A DNA stretch of 64,000 bases from Siphonodentalium dalli (Eukaryota; Mollusca; Scaphopoda; Gadilida; Siphonodentaliidae), in contig CP136066.1 in assembly GCA_032622095.1 (NCBI GenBank), positions 98,229,319-98,293,318 of the forward strand, written 5' to 3'. The position numbers and the translations under genes were made by a program. A model generated the notes under the pieces. It saw nothing but the letters and a program-made list of their open reading frames with translations. It did no database searches and was not told where the DNA came from. The first letter of the stretch is position 1. The number at the start of each line of letters is the position of its first letter. This document shows positions 12,478-22,930 of the stretch, piece after piece.

Positions 12478-12711
12478 TTAAGAGTAACCAATAGTTTAGC
12501 AATAGCAAAGGGCGTTTGGCACAAGCTCATGTACCCACAATGTAATCGTCTAATATAAAAACAGTTGCATCTATGGACGTATGTAACATTAAACCATTAT
12601 AATTTGAAGGTATACTATGCAAAAGCTTTTCTAGTGGAGAAATCACCAAACGTATTTGCCAAACTAAGACATTGTCACACAATGATATTCAACACATCTG
12701 CTTGTGTTTAA

Positions 12712-13073
12712 CCCTTTACCTAACAAACCGGCCAAAAACGGCCAAATAAAGCTGCAACAGCCTAAATTATCTTGGGTCTGTCTCAATAAAACCATACAAA
12801 TATGGATATCATTGGAACCGGCTCATTGACCACATTGTGATGGTTACAGTTATGCCCTGTGCCAATGCATTCTCTTATATATGCGAGTCGACCATAGGTC
12901 GCCTCGCATATATAAGAGAATGCATTGGCCATTTTTTCTTACATTCTTTAACAATTTTATAATTTTGAATGTGTTAAGCCAATGTATTCTCTTATATATG
13001 GCGAGGCGACCTATGGTCGACTCGCATATATAAGAGAATGCATTGGCACAGGGCCCTTCTGTTGGGTAAAGGG
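12712..13073. mobile_element. piggyBac-like MITE, copy A
   Basis: Flanked by TTAA at 12708-12711 and 13074-13077, with termini CCCTTTACC(T/C)AACA on both sides. TTAA targets and CCC..GGG ends are typical of piggyBac-superfamily elements. Inside are two long perfect-stem palindromes built on CAATGCATTCTCTTATATATG and its complement, joined by a linker rich in TTAAACA/AAATTATAAAATTG. A CGGCCAAAAACGGCC motif lies by the left end. No ORF of interest. Confidence 0.9.
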
Positions 13074-13251
13074 TTAATTCATAGCATGGTATACTGAACA
13101 CATCTATGTAAAAGCAACGTGTCAATGTTCCAGTTGGATCGATAGATGGCCAGTTCGATAAGAAATGAGAATATGACCATGTTTGAGCATCAATACATAT
13201 CAAACTCAGTGTTTTCATTTTTATTTCGGTTCCTCAAATTATACCAAATCA

Positions 13252-13680
13252 AATAATAAAGTGAACGCTTAACTCCCATGTCAGACATAATCATATCGTA
13301 TAACTCCCATGTCAGACATAATCATATCGTATAACAGGTTGTGAGAGTGCTTTGCTACGAGTTATACTTACAGATCCCCATATCAGAATCCCCCTCAAAA
13401 AGGTAAGCGCTCTTGATTTAAAAAAGCGTGTTTGGGTCATTACTTCACTTATAACATTCTTCATTTCTTCATTTTGAAATGAAAACTGTTATGAATTAAT
13501 GACACAAACACGATTTTTAAAATGAAGAGCGTTTACCTTCTCGAGGAGGTGCTGATATTGAGATATGTAAGTATAACTCGTAGCAAAGCACTCTCACAAC
13601 CTGTTATACGATATGATTATCACAACCTGTTATACGATATGATTATGTCTGACATGAGTTAAGCGTTCATTTTTATTATT
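13252..13680. mobile_element. Inverted-repeat element with 36-bp internal duplication
   Basis: Arms of about 200 bp are mirrored around 13466: GTGAACGCTTAACTCCCATG near 13261 against CATGAGTTAAGCGTTCA near 13654, and AACAGGTTGTGAGAGTGCTTTGCTACGA against its complement near 13600. In each arm a ~36-bp block ending ATAATCATATCGTATAAC is partly duplicated. A related relic lies at 11695. No coding potential. Confidence 0.8.
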
Positions 13681-13744
13681 TTATTAGGCCTAACACAGGG
13701 AAACCTAATAAAATGAAAATACTGCGTTTGATACTTATTGATGG

Positions 13745-14190
13745 TTAAAGGTACTCAATCCGAATTAACGCTCGCAAATTACTATTTCCTTGGCTTCGGG
13801 GGTAAAAAATATTTGATTCAAGTCGAGGAACCCACCCATTAAAGCTCAGAGTGATCATATATTGATGTTTGAAATCTATTATTTTAATTGTTTAAGTGGC
13901 ACAGTAAACAGTCGACAAGAAGAATTTATCTGACCAAATTGCGGATGAAGATGGATAACTCTAAAATCAAGTGGGTTTTTTTGTGTCAGACATTTGACAA
14001 ACCGGCAAAATTTCGTTGAACAAAATGTTGATAAATAACAGGTTTTGGGCAATTTTATACTACAATTGACTGTGGTTAGCACTATTTTTCGGCAACTAAT
14101 CGATTCTGATAACTGAAGCAGCATTTAAGAAATGTTGTTGTTTTAGGAATCTGATGATATGGGGAACATCGGATCGGATTTACCTTTAAA
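13745..14190. mobile_element. MITE-like repeat with AAAGGTACTCAATCCGA ends
   Basis: The left end TTAAAGGTACTCAATCCGA is answered on the right by TCGGATTTACCTTTAA. The right half carries CCATATCATCAGATTCC and AACAACAACATTTCTTAAATG on the minus strand. A long inverted copy occurs at 35149-35500, and separate end fragments at 27769, 27967 and 34246. No transposase. Confidence 0.75.
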
Positions 14191-14907
14191 CATGGTTCTG
14201 TTCTCATGTATTATCGAACTGGCCTTCTATCGATTGGACTGGCACATTAACACGTTGCTTTTACTTTAGGGACTCTCAATATAAAATGTTGTGAATTAAA
14301 CACAAGCATATGTGTCGAATATCACTGGGTAACTATATCTTAGCTTGACAAATACATGTGGTGATTTGTTGACAATACAAGCTTGGTAAATTTTGCATCG
14401 TATACCTTCAAATGATCGTGGTGTAATTTTACATTTGTCCTTATTTAGAACTGTTAGTGCAGCTATGCTAAATTTGTGAATAAATGAGAAAATATGTAAG
14501 ATGATTACACTATGGGTAGATGGGCTTTTCAAGTAAACATAAATTTCGAACGTGGAATTCATGTCCAATGTGCATTGAATCAAGTAATCCCAGTGACTGT
14601 CCTGACTAGCGCTTTGTGGTAATGATTTAATTCTTTTGATGCACGCCCAGAGTGACCATTCCATTACAATAAGACTGGAATAATACTGCATTTAAAACAG
14701 TTTACAACTGTTTTAGGAATGCTTTAGGAATTACTATGCATTTGCGAAATACTCTTAGCAACATAGTGACACTGGTATAATCGGTTAAGTAAATATGTTT
14801 GTATATATATGAAAATCATATATATATCGGATCATTTTATGTGGACTGGCTGTCTGCACGTGTCATACATCGTCATTTTGCAGATTCGAGAATAACGTGC
14901 TGACAAG
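14191..14907. other. Upstream region of the signal-peptide exon
   Basis: No repeat family was recognised. The minus-strand 131-codon open frame (14296-14691) shows no domain. AT-rich TATATATA strings at 14803-14827 lie 80-105 bp before the ATG at 14908 and could serve as core promoter or merely be a microsatellite-like tract. Confidence 0.4.
14803..14827 (+). promoter_or_regulatory. Possible TATA-type core promoter
   Basis: Two TATATATAT strings 80-105 bp before the ATG of the signal-peptide exon leave room for a short 5' UTR. Such strings are common in this AT-rich window, so this is only positional inference. Confidence 0.2.
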
Positions 14908-14997
14908 ATGCTGAAACTTTTTGCTGCTGCTTTGGTCGCTGTCGTACTTTGCCAGCTTGTGCTAGCTGAAGAAACATCCGAGCGTAGTGTTAGAACT
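14908..14997 (+). CDS. First coding exon: signal peptide of a secreted protein
   Basis: An ATG with purine at -3 (GACAAGATG) opens 30 codons that read as a classic signal peptide. There is a Lys at 3, a hydrophobic core at residues 4-19 (LFAAALVAVVLCQLVL), Ala-20 at the expected cleavage site, then an acidic mature start (EETSERSVRT). The exon stops exactly at a strong donor, GTGAGTACAT, in phase 0; the frame closes soon after. It is followed by about 22 kb of repeats before the next phase-compatible exon at 37111. The product would enter the secretory pathway. The joining to later exons is inferred from phase, not from transcript data. It could instead belong to another gene. Confidence 0.6.
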
Positions 14998-15825
14998 GTG
15001 AGTACATATAGTAATTCATTGAGCTCGTAGTATGGTCGTTGAAGTAAAAATTTGGGGTGAACATAGAACAAATTTGTAATAAGGCGATTTTGGGTTAACA
15101 TCATGCAAAGATATCCACAGAAAAACATCCAAAATGCGCTAAAATCTACTTTGGTATCCAATCCAAGTCTGTTTTTAAATATCTTTAAAGGTACACAGAT
15201 CACTACGACAGATCAATCTGAATGATTTATCGGTCACTGCACTGTTAAGCCCAATGATTTACGTCTTTACTGTTCGTTTTTTCTACTTAGAATACATTCG
15301 GGCCAAAACAGATATAATTTGGGGCATGCAACATATGCAGTAATGTTTCGCCACATAGTATGGGGTAGTTTCATTCATCATTATTAATTATTGAACGTAA
15401 CCATGAAATTGAAGTTCATGCGGTATATATACATAATATTGCATACACTTATTTCGCAATGCTTATTATACTATACTAAAACATTCATATCTTCAATAGC
15501 TTTTCATCCCATCTCACCAGATCAACGAGACGGCACACCATGCATGTTATGCGGAATTCAATTTCATGCTGACACCACACCGGATTTTTAGTAGACACTT
15601 TTGTTAAAATTACTCACTTCAGTCGGCGCTTTTTTGGAATATGCTTCCACATAATTCACAATATTCGTTTTCAGTATCTTGCTGAAAATGTCTTAGCAAT
15701 ACGACCCACGTATGTCTGTTAAATATCAGGTAATTATCGTTTAATCCATTCATGACAGGAGCTGCGCTGGTGCAGCACTAAAGTCCATGTGCACTTTTGC
15801 ATTCTATAATATATGCGAGTATCCA
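14998..15825. other. Start of the first intron
   Basis: Begins with the donor GTGAGTACATATAG. A 123-codon minus-strand open frame here (14832-15203) is only the antisense of the signal-peptide exon and flank. No repeat family or further exon was recognised. Confidence 0.45.
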
Positions 15826-16014
15826 ATTTTGCGAAAACACTGCCAATGCATTCTCTTATATATGTGAGTCTCCCCTAGGAGCCTCGCATATATAAGATAA
15901 TCCATTGGATTTCAAGCTCAATGTAAATATTGTTATAGGACAATGCATTCGCTTATATATGAGAGGCTTCCCAGGGGGTATATAAGAGAATAATTGGCAG
16001 TGTTTTCGCAAAAT
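15826..16014. mobile_element. Small hairpin MITE sharing the piggyBac-MITE palindromic core
   Basis: Terminal inverted repeats TTTTGCGAAAACACTGCCAA (15827) and its complement ending at 16013 enclose two hairpins built on GCATTC(T/G)CTTATATATG. The core resembles the palindromes of the CCCTTTACC MITEs at 12.7, 31.2 and 33.2 kb, but the ends are unrelated. Confidence 0.7.
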
Positions 16015-16031
16015 TTCAGGAAGCTCCAGTC

Positions 16032-16295
16032 ATGGAAGGGCTAATTTGTTATTTTAGCGTTGTCACTCAACGCGATGATACGGTTGCAGACCGTAGTACC
16101 TCTCGTGATTTATTTGACGATGGTGATATTGAACGTCAATATCGGGCAGTTTGTTTGAGAGTGAACACTTTAATGAGGAGGTTTTTTAAATGCTCACAGC
16201 AGGTGAACTCGTTCCTCTTTCAACGATACATCACCCTACATGTATAACCATTGTATATGTAAAGTGTGTGTAGAAAATTCAGATTTATTTGAAAT
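16032..16295. other. Unassigned stretch, possibly decayed coding
   Basis: The 71-codon plus-strand frame 16032-16247 has no recognisable domain. Nothing else is evident before the composite repeat begins. Confidence 0.3.
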
Positions 16296-17750
16296 TTTAG
16301 CATTTACAAATATTAGTGCAGCGGCCAAATCGAAAAAGAGCTCTAGTTTTCGAGATACCCCTACCCACGGTAGAACAAGTTAAAACTAACTTTTTTTAAA
16401 GGAGAAATATATACTCTTTACGAAAATGATAGTGAAAAATAACGGAATTGGTGGTGGCTTTTCTCAAATCGACGATGAACGATACCCACCAGTGACATTT
16501 CCCAGAAATTAACGATTTTGGTAAAGTGAGCACCGCGGCTATGTCCTAAGTTATTTGCCCACATTGTTGGTGTTAAAATGCTACAGCATACCATATGTGT
16601 ACCTGATATGCAAGAAGTGTTGATTAATTTGGATTTTCGTGCCATTTGAAGCCGAAACATTTTTTTTAAATCACTCTTTTTCAAAAAAATTATATATTTC
16701 GAACATTATCATTCAAACGTATATTGCAATAATATTGAAATATTTAGGTCATATGGTGTAGTAGTTATCAGTCAAACATATGAAGAAAGAAGTATTATGA
16801 ACGGTTTGCGAGATATTGGATTTTAGCTTCCCCTCCCCCAAACACGTTTTTGGTCGAAAAAAATACATATTTTTGATAATGTCATTACAAACATTTTTGA
16901 ATTGATCTGAGTGGGACCCAATATGAATATTGTACTGAAAGTGTTGTCCAGAGATGACGTGCAATCGATTACAGATGTGTTCAGGCTTTCAAACCCCTAG
17001 TTACAACAACAACAATTATTTTATTGATAACAATTCATTTTGCATGCATTAACATCGATGTTAAGTACTAAAACCTTTGTTATAAACAACGTGACAAACT
17101 ATATAACATATGGCTCAGTAGTTATCTGGATAACACAAGTAGAAAAAGTTTGACAAAAATTGAAAAATAACAGAATCCAGTGACTTTTTCCAGAAATTAA
17201 CGATTTTGTTAAAGCGAGCCCTGTGGCTATGTCCTAGCCTATTTGCCCATATTGTTGGGGTTAAAATTACTACATCATACCATACTTCTCCCTGATATGG
17301 AAAAAAAGTGTTGGTTCATTTAGATTTTCCTGCCATTTGGAGCCAAATTATTTATTTTTTGCTGAAAAATCGCACTTTTTCACAAAAATATTATTTTTCG
17401 AACATTATCATTAGAATGGATATTGTTATAATGCCCAAATATTTAATTCTTATAGTGATGCAGTTATCTGCCAAGCATGTGCAGAAAGAAGTTAACAGAA
17501 ATTAAGAACAATTTGCGAAGTAATTGATTTTAGCTACACCTCGCCCAAACACGTTTTTGGTCGAAAAATTACATAATTTTGTTCAGAACTTTACCAAATT
17601 TTCCAATTAATCGTACTGGGACCCAACATAATTCTTTTGCTGAAAATTGAGCCCGGGGACATTGCTTAAGTGATTAAAGACGTGTTCAGGCTTCCAGACA
17701 CCAAATTACAACAACAACGCATTTTATTTGCTATTACATACAATAAATGT
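16296..17750 (+). repeat. Left arm of 6-kb composite inverted repeat (two ~700-bp subunits)
   Basis: Two diverged direct copies (about 16296-17030 and 17090-17750) share CCAGTGAC(A/T)TTT(C/T)CCAGAAATTAACGATTTTG, CTATGTCCTA..TATTTGCCCA, AACACGTTTTTGGTCGAAAA and GACGTGTTCAGGCTTC/GATGTGTTCAGGCTTTC. The first copy is the inverted counterpart of 21700-22430: TACCCACGGTAGAAC at 16371 against TTCTACCGTGGGTAG at 22370. The outer end TGCAGCGGCCAAA pairs with TTTGGCCGCTGTA. Confidence 0.8.
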
Positions 17751-18145
17751 CGCATATCAATCAACCAATCAATAGTTTATTCTCAAAAAACCAATAATGG
17801 TATACAGAGATTACAATCATTGGATAGCTGGAGAACCCAGCATGTCCGACGTATAGATGAACAAGTACTCCATTCGATTTTAAGATTGAAATGCAGTAGT
17901 TTGAATTATGGCCAATTGAGTAATCACATTAAAACGTCCCCTCTCTGTCATTGTGGCAAATAGAAAAAGCATACCATTACTTTTTGGAATACATTGGTCC
18001 TAAGACTGAACTTCTATACGCCATACTGAATGTAATTTTTATCAGAAATATTCTTTTTATGTACAGCAACTCAGTCAGCGCGAAAATATTTAAAATAGTT
18101 GACGGGGTTCAGACATTTATCTCGAAAACAAAGCGATTTCCATAA
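17670..18145 (+). pseudogene. LINE 3'-terminal ORF fragment (zinc-finger tail)
   Basis: A 97-codon frame followed by an overlapping one ends in LCHCGK and then HYFLEY in the next frame. This resembles the CxCG...H...C tail found after the reverse transcriptase of many LINEs, with a preceding helical stretch (RRIDEQVLHSILRLKCSSLN). The last Cys is replaced and the frame is shifted, so it is a relic. Compare the better preserved tail at 32910-33160. Confidence 0.45.
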
Positions 18146-18439
18146 TGCTGCCATTTGTTAAAACTTCGTGAAAAGCATTGAAACACTGCTGAGCGCGAAA
18201 TTTACCACCTCCAGATCGTCTGCAATCTCACGGCCACGGGCGTATCAATGACGAAAACAACATTATCTGTGTAGCATTGCGTCCAATCAGCTCCAACGAA
18301 ACTATGTGTATATCATTATATCCAATCAGTTCCAACTGGATTACATGCTAATTTTCCCCATACAATCTCCCTCCCGATAAATTGTTTACCTCCGGAAAGA
18401 ACTATCACATACTTATATATCGCATAGTTTCGGCCACAA

Positions 18440-21330
18440 TATATGTTGATATTGAATTCATAATCCCTTCAGTACATGATGTGTTCACGACCTCAAATAG
18501 GGTAAGGGTACATACAACAGTGAACATTTGCCAGCCGCTTGTTGTGGAGTGCCACATGATGCAGAATTTAGGGAACCAACACATATGTATATTCTGATAA
18601 AAACTAACCTTTGGTCAAGCCCTCAATTATTATTGGGGTCATATCATTTCACCACGTGGTGTCTTCCAAGACTTCAAATAAAGTAGGGGTCCGCAAAATT
18701 TTGCCTTTCTAATTTTCCAGTCACTTTTCGTTAAGTGCTCATTCTTTCAGAACCCAAATCCATCTATTTACATTGTTTACGTCCTTGTACAATTAACTCG
18801 CCATTGTCCATACACGAAGTCAATGATGATATCGTTCCAATCCGTGGTGTGTTCTAGTCTTCAAATTGGAAAGGGGGTAATACAAACATTGAAAAATCGC
18901 ATTATTTATTTTTTAGTCATTTTTTGTAAAGTGTCCCTGACTGTCGGGTATTAACCCATTTCTTTATAGAATAGCCATTTGTTCATATCGTCGTTCGACC
19001 TTGAGGTCACATTTATTCAGTTCGTGGTAGGTTCAATGGTTTACATGGGGTAGGGGTCCCTTAGAATTCGCCTTCATCGTTTGCCATCTGCTTTGTGTAA
19101 GGTGCCACGGTGTTCTCGTGAACGTCGGGCTCGCGAGACCATTGTCATTCGGCCACAATATCGGGTAATATGGATAGTGTATGCCTTGAGCTAGTGTTGT
19201 GTTCAAGACTTCAGATAGGGATGGAGTCCCCTGAGAGTAAAATTTAGCCCTTTCATTTGCTGACCATTTGTTGTAAAGTGCCATAGGCTACCGGTAACCA
19301 TCTCATCCATAACAGATTCGTAGTGCCAGATAATAATCCCATTTGTCCCCAACTTCAGTTAACATTGAGAGCATATCATTTTATTGAGACTTCAAGTTGG
19401 ATAGTGGGTCCTCAAGACATAGAAAATTCGCCTTCTTGTTTGCCAGCCGCTTTTTGTAAAGTGTTCCAGGATTTCGAAGGAACCAAATCACCCATATATC
19501 AATTAATAATTCCATGACAGCAATATCTTTCGATCACACACTCAGCTAAGTATGAGCGAATATAACTTCATTTCATGCTCTGGTCAAGATATTAAATGGG
19601 TTAATGGGGTCCCCCCTAAACAGTGAGTATTCGCCTTTCTCTTTCATCAACAACTTTTTGTAAAGTGACCCAGACATTCAAGACCCTAGTATACTATACT
19701 CTTTATATAGCGTCCATTTCTCTACACACGCAGTTAATAATGGGAGCACATCCTTTCGGTTCATTGTGTGTCCCAAGACTGCAAATGGGGTAGTGTGGCC
19801 TAACACATTACATTTCGTATTGGCCAGCCGCCTTTTGTAAAGTGTTCCAGGATTTCGAGAACAAAACCACCCATACAAATTGTAAATAATACATGAGAGC
19901 ATATATATTCAGTTCAGTGTGTGCTAAATAGTTTAGAAAGGTTATGGGTACCCAAAACAGGAGATTTCGCCTTCTCTTTGCCAGCCACTTTTTGTAAAAT
20001 GCCCCAGACATTGGGAAGCCAGCCAACCCACAGGGGCCCCCGGTGGTCCAGTCGGTAGAGTGCCAGGTGGATTACGCCGTCACAGGCTGTCCAGCGCTGA
20101 CGAAGCTGGTTCGAACCCCGTCATAGGGAGGGTGACCGGAATCGTGTATCTGGGCAAGTTTGTCAATTGCTTTCCGGGGGTCGGTGGTTTCTACACGCAG
20201 TGGAACGATTTCCCGGTAAAATTAAGCCTCTGCGTGGTCTTTCCTCCACCCGTAAAATTGACAACGTGTGTGGCCTAGCGGCTAGAACGACGATAAACCC
20301 TAATAAACAAACAAACAGCCAACCCACACATCGTGCAATGAAGAAGTATATTTCCTGAATTACATACCATTTGTCCACACCCCAGTTAATATTGAGAACA
20401 TGTCCATCCATTAGTGTGTTTAAGACTTTAAATGGGGTAGGGTGCTCAAAGAAAATATTCAGCTTTGGTTTTTGCCAGCCGCCTTTTGTAAAGTACCCTA
20501 GGATTTTGGGAAAAAAACTACCCATATAACATGTATATTCCCTGATAGCACTACCTTTCGTTCACACTGTGATTTAATAATAAATGCATGAATATTCAAC
20601 GCATGGTGTGTTCAAGAGTTTAAATGGGCATATAAAGGGGTCACACAAAACAAAAAATATTCGCCTTTGGAGTTTGCCATCCGATTTTCGTAAAGACAGT
20701 GCTAAAGGCTTTCGGGGTCCAACCAACCCATCCATCAACACCATGTATGAGTCCCGATATTACTATTTTTGCCCACATCCTCAGTTAATATTTACAGATA
20801 TCATTTCAGTTCGTGAGTTGTTCAACTTAAACACTTCAATTGTGTAGGGGGCCTAAACAGCAAATTCGTCTTTCTTATTTATCAGCCACTTTCTGTAAAG
20901 CGACACATGACCAACCCATCCATACAAATTATGTATTCTCTTATAGGACTACACTCGGTTAATGTAGAGAATTAGAGATCATATAGCTTAATTTCTTATT
21001 GCGTTGAAGTCTTTAAATGTGGTAGAGTGTTCATGAAAAATATAGCAAATTCGCCCTTCGTATTTGCCAAGCAAAGTGCCACACTCTTTCGGGAACAAAC
21101 CCATCCATAAACATTGTATATTTTCTTATGTAATTGTCCTTTATAATTACATGATTCTTAATACTGAGATCGTATTTTGTTCAGTTCGCGGTGTGTTCAG
21201 GACGTCTATTAGGACGGGGAACAACAATGATTTTGTTCTGCATGATTATGTTAGTCTATATTTTTTGTCGTTTAGAACAAATACTTCAGTTGCTCAAAGT
21301 CGATATATGTTAATATAAAATTACATGTCA
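18440..21330 (+). repeat. Degenerate ~190-bp satellite array
   Basis: About 13-14 diverged units. The core GCCAGCC(G/A)C(T)TTTTGTAAAGTG recurs near 18535, 18725, 18905, 19083, 19262, 19446, 19651, 19828, 19982, 20477, 20681, 20884 and 21065. Spacing is 150-205 bp, except where a SINE adds 296 bp. Each unit also carries a GTGTTCAAGACTTCAAATGGGGTAGGGG-like block (split here by variation) and ATTCGCCTT. The divergence implies an old array. It sits between the inverted arms of the composite. Confidence 0.85.
20033..20315 (+). mobile_element. tRNA-derived SINE with 13-bp target duplication
   Basis: The head has an RNA polymerase III A box TGGTCCAGTCGG (20044-20055) and a perfect B box GGTTCGAACCC (20108-20118). 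The body contains CTTTCCTCCACCCGTAAAATTG, and the element ends in CCCTAATAAACAAACAAA. It is flanked by identical 13-bp copies of CAGCCAACCCACA at 20020-20032 and 20316-20328, a clear L1-type target-site duplication. It interrupts a satellite monomer, so it is younger than the array. The A-B spacing is longer than in a true tRNA, so it is not a functional tRNA gene. Confidence 0.92.
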
Positions 21331-22430
21331 TAAATAAAATAGTGTGTTGTTTTTGTTGTAACTGGGGGTTTAATTTGAAATCAGAGGTCATCTAAAACCA
21401 GGCTCGCGGTGTCCACGGATCAGGTTTTCATCACACGAATAATGATTAGATGCTCATTAGAATAATTTAGAATGGTTTGTCTTGTTATCATAAATATGTA
21501 GTTTTTCTACCAAATCGCGTCCGGGGGAGCGGTACCTAATTCCAATATCTTGAAAACCGTTGACAATTTCCGTCAAATTCTGTCTACTTGTGATGTCCAG
21601 ATAACTACTGAGCCATATGAATTATATAGCTGGTCACGTATTGTTTATAACAAAGGTTTTAGTACTTAACATCGATGTTAATGCATGCAAATTTAAATGT
21701 TATCAATAAAATAATTGTTGTTTTTGTAACTGGGGGGTCTGAAAGCCTGAACACATCTGTAATCGATTACACGGCATCTCCGAACAACACTTTCAGTACA
21801 AGATTCATATTGGGCCCATTCAGATCAATTCGGAAATGTTTGTAATGTTATTATCAAAAATATGTATTTTTTTCAACCAATAACGTGTTTGGGGAGGGGT
21901 AGTAAAATCCAATATCTCGCAAACCGTTCAAAACTTTTGTTAACTTCTTCCTTCATATGATTGACTGATAACTACTACACAATATGGACTAAATATTTCA
22001 ATATTATTGCAATATCCGTTTGAATGATAATGTTCGAAAAATAGAATTGTTTTGAAAAAGAGCGATTTTTCAACAAGAAATAAATGTTTCGACTCCAAAT
22101 GGCACGAAAATCAAAATTAACCAACACTTTTTGCATATCAGGTACAGGTATGGTATGCTGTAGTCATTTTAACGCCTACATTGTGGGCTAATAAGTGAGG
22201 ACATAGCCACAGGGCTCACTTTACCAAAATCGTTAATTTCTGGGAAAAGTCACTGGTGGGTATCGTTCATCGTCGATTTGAGAATAACCACCACCAATTC
22301 CGTTATTTTTCACTATCATTTTCGTCTACAGTATATATTTCTCCTTCAAAAAAAGTTGGCTTTAAATTGTTCTACCGTGGGTAGGGGTACCCGACCACTT
22401 TTGGCGTTTGGCCGCTGTACTATATGGACT
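21305..22430 (-). repeat. Right arm of 6-kb composite inverted repeat
   Basis: Inverted relative to 16296-17750, again with two subunits: a partial one from about 21340 to 21700, then a full one from 21700. TTAACATCGATGTTAA and AAAATAATTGTTGTT mirror 17020-17070, and CGTTCATCGTCGATTTGAGAA mirrors 16450. A separate fragment of the outermost end lies at 30317-30356. Confidence 0.8.
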
Positions 22431-22930
22431 TCTTAGTCTGAAATAAAGTATTATATATATATATATATAAATATATATATAGCTAACAACACTAACGACC
22501 TTAGGGAGACTGTTGAAATAATCCGACCTTAGGGAGACATCTCGATATATCATTTTCTATGCATTTTCATAGCTTCTGTGTGTGGTGAGAGCATTTGGTA
22601 TTAATCGAAAAACCATCAATTATGTCATTTGTGATGACTATTATAATATTTAAAAATATATACCAAGTGTCCCCCTAATACCGTCTCCCTAATGTTTGGT
22701 CATTTTACATACAACATGAACCATATTAGGGGGACATATACAATAAATACCACTACATGCGGTATTAGGGGGACACATATTAAAAATCAAAGTTATGGAG
22801 ATACATAATATGTACTTTATATTTTGAAGCCATATTCTTGCAATAGTCTTACGAAATGACTAGATATAATTTAAGATACTAGCATACGCGAGATATTTAA
22901 CCCTCAATACACGAATGCGGGACCTGGTTT
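22430..22930. repeat. TA microsatellite and array-related fragments
   Basis: (TA)n runs at 22447-22482. Then 22490-22550 holds inverted relatives of the array's CTAAGGTCGGATTATTTCAA block. Three ATTAGGGGGACA or complementary copies lie near 22672, 22726 and 22763. No coding sequence. Confidence 0.6.

Noticed and set aside
14832..15203. 123-codon minus-strand frame
   Set aside because: It is antisense to the signal-peptide exon; the plus strand has the better-formed signal (signal peptide plus donor).
20033..20120. Functional tRNA gene
   Set aside because: A and B boxes are there, but spacing is wrong, no cloverleaf fits, and it is the head of a SINE with a TSD.
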